Part shown: positions 14,628 through 16,101 of the stretch, one piece after another
Layout of the letters: each line of letters starts with the position of its first letter
How positions within the stretch are numbered: the stretch's first letter is position 1
Source: Thermoplasmata archaeon
GTDB taxonomy: Archaea > Thermoplasmatota > Thermoplasmata > Lutacidiplasmatales > UBA184
Direction of reading: 5' to 3'
Assembly: GCA_021848165.1 (NCBI GenBank)
Contig: JAJZMW010000146.1
Coordinates: 1-16,101 of the forward strand
DNA: 16,101 nucleotides
Notes under the pieces: model-generated
What the model was told of the DNA's origin: nothing
What the model saw: the letters and a program-made list of their open reading frames with translations, nothing else
The model's database searches: none
Made by a program: the position numbers and the translations under genes

Positions 14628-15360
14628 GACGCACTACGGCACCGAGCTGCCGGGCATGCCCCGCGAGCGGCTCACCGGGCGGTTGATCGTCATCGAGGGG
14701 GCCGACGGCTCGGGGCGCACGACGGAGGTCGAGCGCCTCAAGGAGGCGCTCGAGATCGACGGTCACTCGATCGTCGACACCGGGCTGCGCCGCTCGACCT
14801 TGGTCGGCGAGCCGATCGATCGGGCGAAGCAGGGGCACACGCTCGCCGCGACGACCCTTGCCCTCCTCTACGCCACCGATTTCGCCGACCAGCTGGAGAA
14901 CAAGATCGTCCCCTCGCTCGCCTCCGGCAGCACCGTCCTCGCGGACCGGTACATCTACACGCTGATGGCGCGGGCCGTCGTGCGCGGCGCTTCCCGCGCC
15001 TGGGCGCAGGAGCTCTACAGCTTCGCGCTGCGCCCGGACCTCGTGGTCTTCCTGGACGCCCGCCCCGAGATCCTGATGCACCGGGCGATCTCGAAGTACG
15101 GCAGCCTCGACTACTGGGAGTCGGGGATGGACATGTCGATCTCGCCCGACCGGTTCGAGAGCTTCCTCGACTACCAAGGGCGCCTGCGACGGGAGTTCGC
15201 GTGGATGGAACGCGACTATGGGTTCCACACGCTGGACGCGAACCGGCACCCGGATCAGGTGCACGAGGACGTGCGGCGCCTGGTCGCTCCGCTCTACGCG
15301 CCGACCGCGCGGCGCGCCGGTACGATCAATCCGCGGCCCGGGTCCACAGCTTCCGGGTGA
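14617..15360 (+). CDS. Thymidylate-kinase-like P-loop protein, second of tandem pair, P-loop Lys replaced by Arg
   Basis: 247 residues. The ATG at 14617 overlaps the preceding paralogue by 11 nt and has a purine-rich GGGGGAGAGG upstream. It is clearly homologous to that gene along its length: GRLIVIEGADGSGRTTEVER (21-40), LLYATDFADQLENKIVPSL (83-101), LADRYIYTLMARAV (108-121), and SLDYWESGMD (163-172) aligning with the first protein's SYYEAGMD. The Walker A Lys is Arg34 (CGC codon), a change that normally impairs ATP hydrolysis or phosphoryl transfer. It also lacks the REPGGT loop. It may be a regulatory half of a heterodimer with the first paralogue, or use another phosphate donor; both are inferences. 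The C-terminal 20 residues are disordered and overlap the convergent SixA-like gene by 35 nt. Confidence 0.8.
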   Translation: MKARTHYGTELPGMPRERLTGRLIVIEGADGSGRTTEVERLKEALEIDGHSIVDTGLRRSTLVGEPIDRAKQGHTLAATTLALLYATDFADQLENKIVPSLASGSTVLADRYIYTLMARAVVRGASRAWAQELYSFALRPDLVVFLDARPEILMHRAISKYGSLDYWESGMDMSISPDRFESFLDYQGRLRREFAWMERDYGFHTLDANRHPDQVHEDVRRLVAPLYAPTARRAGTINPRPGSTASG

Positions 15361-15832
15361 CCAACCACTCGAGCCGACCGGTCCCGGGGGCGACCTTGCG
15401 GGGGAACTCGATCGCGGCGCAGCCGGCGCGGCTCAAGTGGGCGAGCGGCGTCGGCTCTCCGGTCAGGGCGATCCCGAGGATCTCGAGGAGGCTCGGCGCG
15501 TGCCCCACGAGGGCGATGTCGCTCGACGCCTCCGCGCTCCGCTCGAGGCGACGGAACGCCTCCCGCGCGGAGCCCCCGAGACCGAGTTCGTCCCAACGCT
15601 CGGGTTTCGCGGGGGCGCCGGTCTCCTCCTCCCAGATCCGCGCGGTCGACCAGGCGCGACGCGCGGGCGAGCTCGCCAGGCGGGGCGGCGGGCCGACCGC
15701 CCGAGCGAACGCCCGCGCCGCGGCCCGCGTCTTCCGAACGCCGTCCGGGGAGAGCGGGCGGTCGGCGTCGTCCGGCCAGCGGCGCGGGTCCGAGGGAAGC
15801 GCGGGACCGTGTCGGATCAGGTACGCTCGCAT
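15326..15832 (-). CDS. sixA: SixA-type phosphohistidine phosphatase (histidine phosphatase superfamily)
   Basis: 168 residues from the ATG at 15830-15832. It begins MRAYLIRHGPA, with the Arg-His-Gly catalytic motif at 7-9 (His8 becomes phosphorylated). RPLSPDGVRKTRAAARAF (25-42) is the SixA-like helix, SSPARRAWSTA (54-64) carries the second Arg, and WDELGLGG (80-87) could hold the proton-donor Glu. LVGHAPSLLEIL (108-119) contains the second catalytic His111. The short length without an insert domain fits the SixA branch rather than phosphoglycerate mutase. Family knowledge: removes phosphate from phosphohistidine or from small phospho-substrates. SixA-like genes often lie beside CHAD, Ppx and polyphosphate kinase genes, which fits here. 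Its end overlaps the convergent kinase-like gene by 35 nt. Confidence 0.88.
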   Translation of the reverse strand: MRAYLIRHGPALPSDPRRWPDDADRPLSPDGVRKTRAAARAFARAVGPPPRLASSPARRAWSTARIWEEETGAPAKPERWDELGLGGSAREAFRRLERSAEASSDIALVGHAPSLLEILGIALTGEPTPLAHLSRAGCAAIEFPRKVAPGTGRLEWLVTRKLWTRAAD

Positions 15833-15881
15833 CCCCCCGGCTCCCTCCCGACGTAGGTCCGCCCCCCCTCCATATCCCCTT

Positions 15882-15906
15882 CGACGGAGCCGCCCCGTCG
15901 GTTATC
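15882..15906 (+). promoter_or_regulatory. Inverted repeat and TATA-like box before the right-edge gene
   Basis: CGACGG (15882-15887) and CCGTCG (15895-15900) form a perfect 6-bp inverted repeat with a 7-nt spacer. Directly after it, GTTATC (15901-15906) is an AT-rich box 23-28 nt before the ATG at 15929, a leaderless-type spacing. On the other strand, ATAT at 15872-15875 may serve the SixA-like gene, about 40 nt from its start. Function is inferred from position. Confidence 0.35.
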
Positions 15907-15928
15907 TTCGCCCGACCCCTCGGGGATC

Positions 15929-16101
15929 ATGGCCGCATCCCCCCGCCTTCGAACGAACCCCCCGACCCTCACCCCCGCGCAGGCGCGCGATCTCTACGCC
16001 TACAACGAACGCGTCTACGCCCGGTTCTCCCGCGCGGTGCGCCGCCGGGGAGACCGCGCGGCGCGCCGCCGGCGCGGGATCGGCCACGAGTCGCTCTTCG
16101 A
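15929..16101 (+). CDS. Possible DinB-family protein, N-terminal part (cut by window edge)
   Basis: Only 57 complete codons are present, from ATG 15929. After a flexible, Pro-containing leader, residues 15-35 (TPAQARDLYAYNERVYARFS) look like the first helix of the DinB four-helix bundle, where a Tyr-Asn-Glu/Trp pattern is common. The GIGHESLF near residues 50-57 resembles the 'GI(G)H.S.FDTLVH' approach to the second helix with its metal-binding His. DinB/YfiT-like proteins are small metal-dependent transferases, often for thiols. The evidence is partial. Another helical protein is possible, and the rest of the gene is outside the window. Confidence 0.4.
   Translation, partial: MAASPRLRTNPPTLTPAQARDLYAYNERVYARFSRAVRRRGDRAARRRRGIGHESLF

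Noticed and set aside
15929..16101. Right-edge gene as a polyphosphate kinase (expected by context)
   Set aside because: The visible N-terminus does not show the Ppk1 start pattern (N-R-E-L-S-W-L-x-F-N-x-R-V); a DinB-like helix fits better.
1..16101. CRISPR arrays, transposons, integrase sites, tRNA or rRNA genes
   Set aside because: No regularly spaced direct repeats, transposase motifs or tRNA-like elements were seen on reading both strands.

Overview
This 16.1-kb window is very GC-rich and densely coding. The organism looks archaeal, most likely a high-GC Thermoplasmatota-type lineage. The lineage is inferred from gene content and style and was not checked by any search. Several genes have AT-rich TATA-like boxes about 25-35 nt before the start codon (clearest: TATAAAAT at 7819-7826 before the ATG at 7849). 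That spacing suits leaderless or short-leader archaeal transcripts. There is no bacterial -35/-10 pattern, no rRNA or tRNA gene, no insertion sequence and no CRISPR array that I can recognise. High GC leaves very long spurious frames open on both strands, so genes were chosen by motif content.

Left part (1-4945, all on the minus strand): the N-terminal end of a HAD-superfamily hydrolase; a membrane-anchored or secreted phosphoesterase of the phospholipase C/acid phosphatase type, whose 3' end is unclear because the frame lacks a stop in this window; a DNA methyltransferase-like protein with an N-terminal winged helix and no visible restriction partner; an unusual fusion of a flavin/F420-type split barrel with a SAM methyltransferase; and a 76-residue protein of unknown function coupled to that fusion by an ATGA overlap.

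Middle part (5031-10350): a surface-glycan or glycolipid neighbourhood. It holds a family 2 glycosyltransferase, a nucleotidyltransferase-fold protein, a second family 2 glycosyltransferase on the minus strand, a polytopic GT-C type glycosyltransferase and a family 4 glycosyltransferase. The last two form an operon. The second GT2 and the GT-C gene diverge from a TATA box framed by a 10-bp inverted repeat (9 of 10 positions matching).

Right part (10360-15832): a phosphate/polyphosphate-flavoured cluster. A CHAD-domain protein is coupled by ATGA overlap to an atypical short-chain dehydrogenase/epimerase. Diverging from the CHAD gene is an operon of a Ppx/GppA phosphatase with an HD-like domain followed by two tandem, overlapping thymidylate-kinase-like P-loop proteins. 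A SixA-type phosphohistidine phosphatase converges on the operon's end. CHAD domains bind polyphosphate and Ppx hydrolyses it. The two kinase-like proteins have lost the dTMP-recognition motifs, and the second has Arg in place of the P-loop Lys. This makes the cluster the best candidate here for an undescribed system. The window ends inside the start of a possible DinB-like protein.

No stretch longer than 300 bases lacks a gene; the largest gap is 142 bases (1714-1855).
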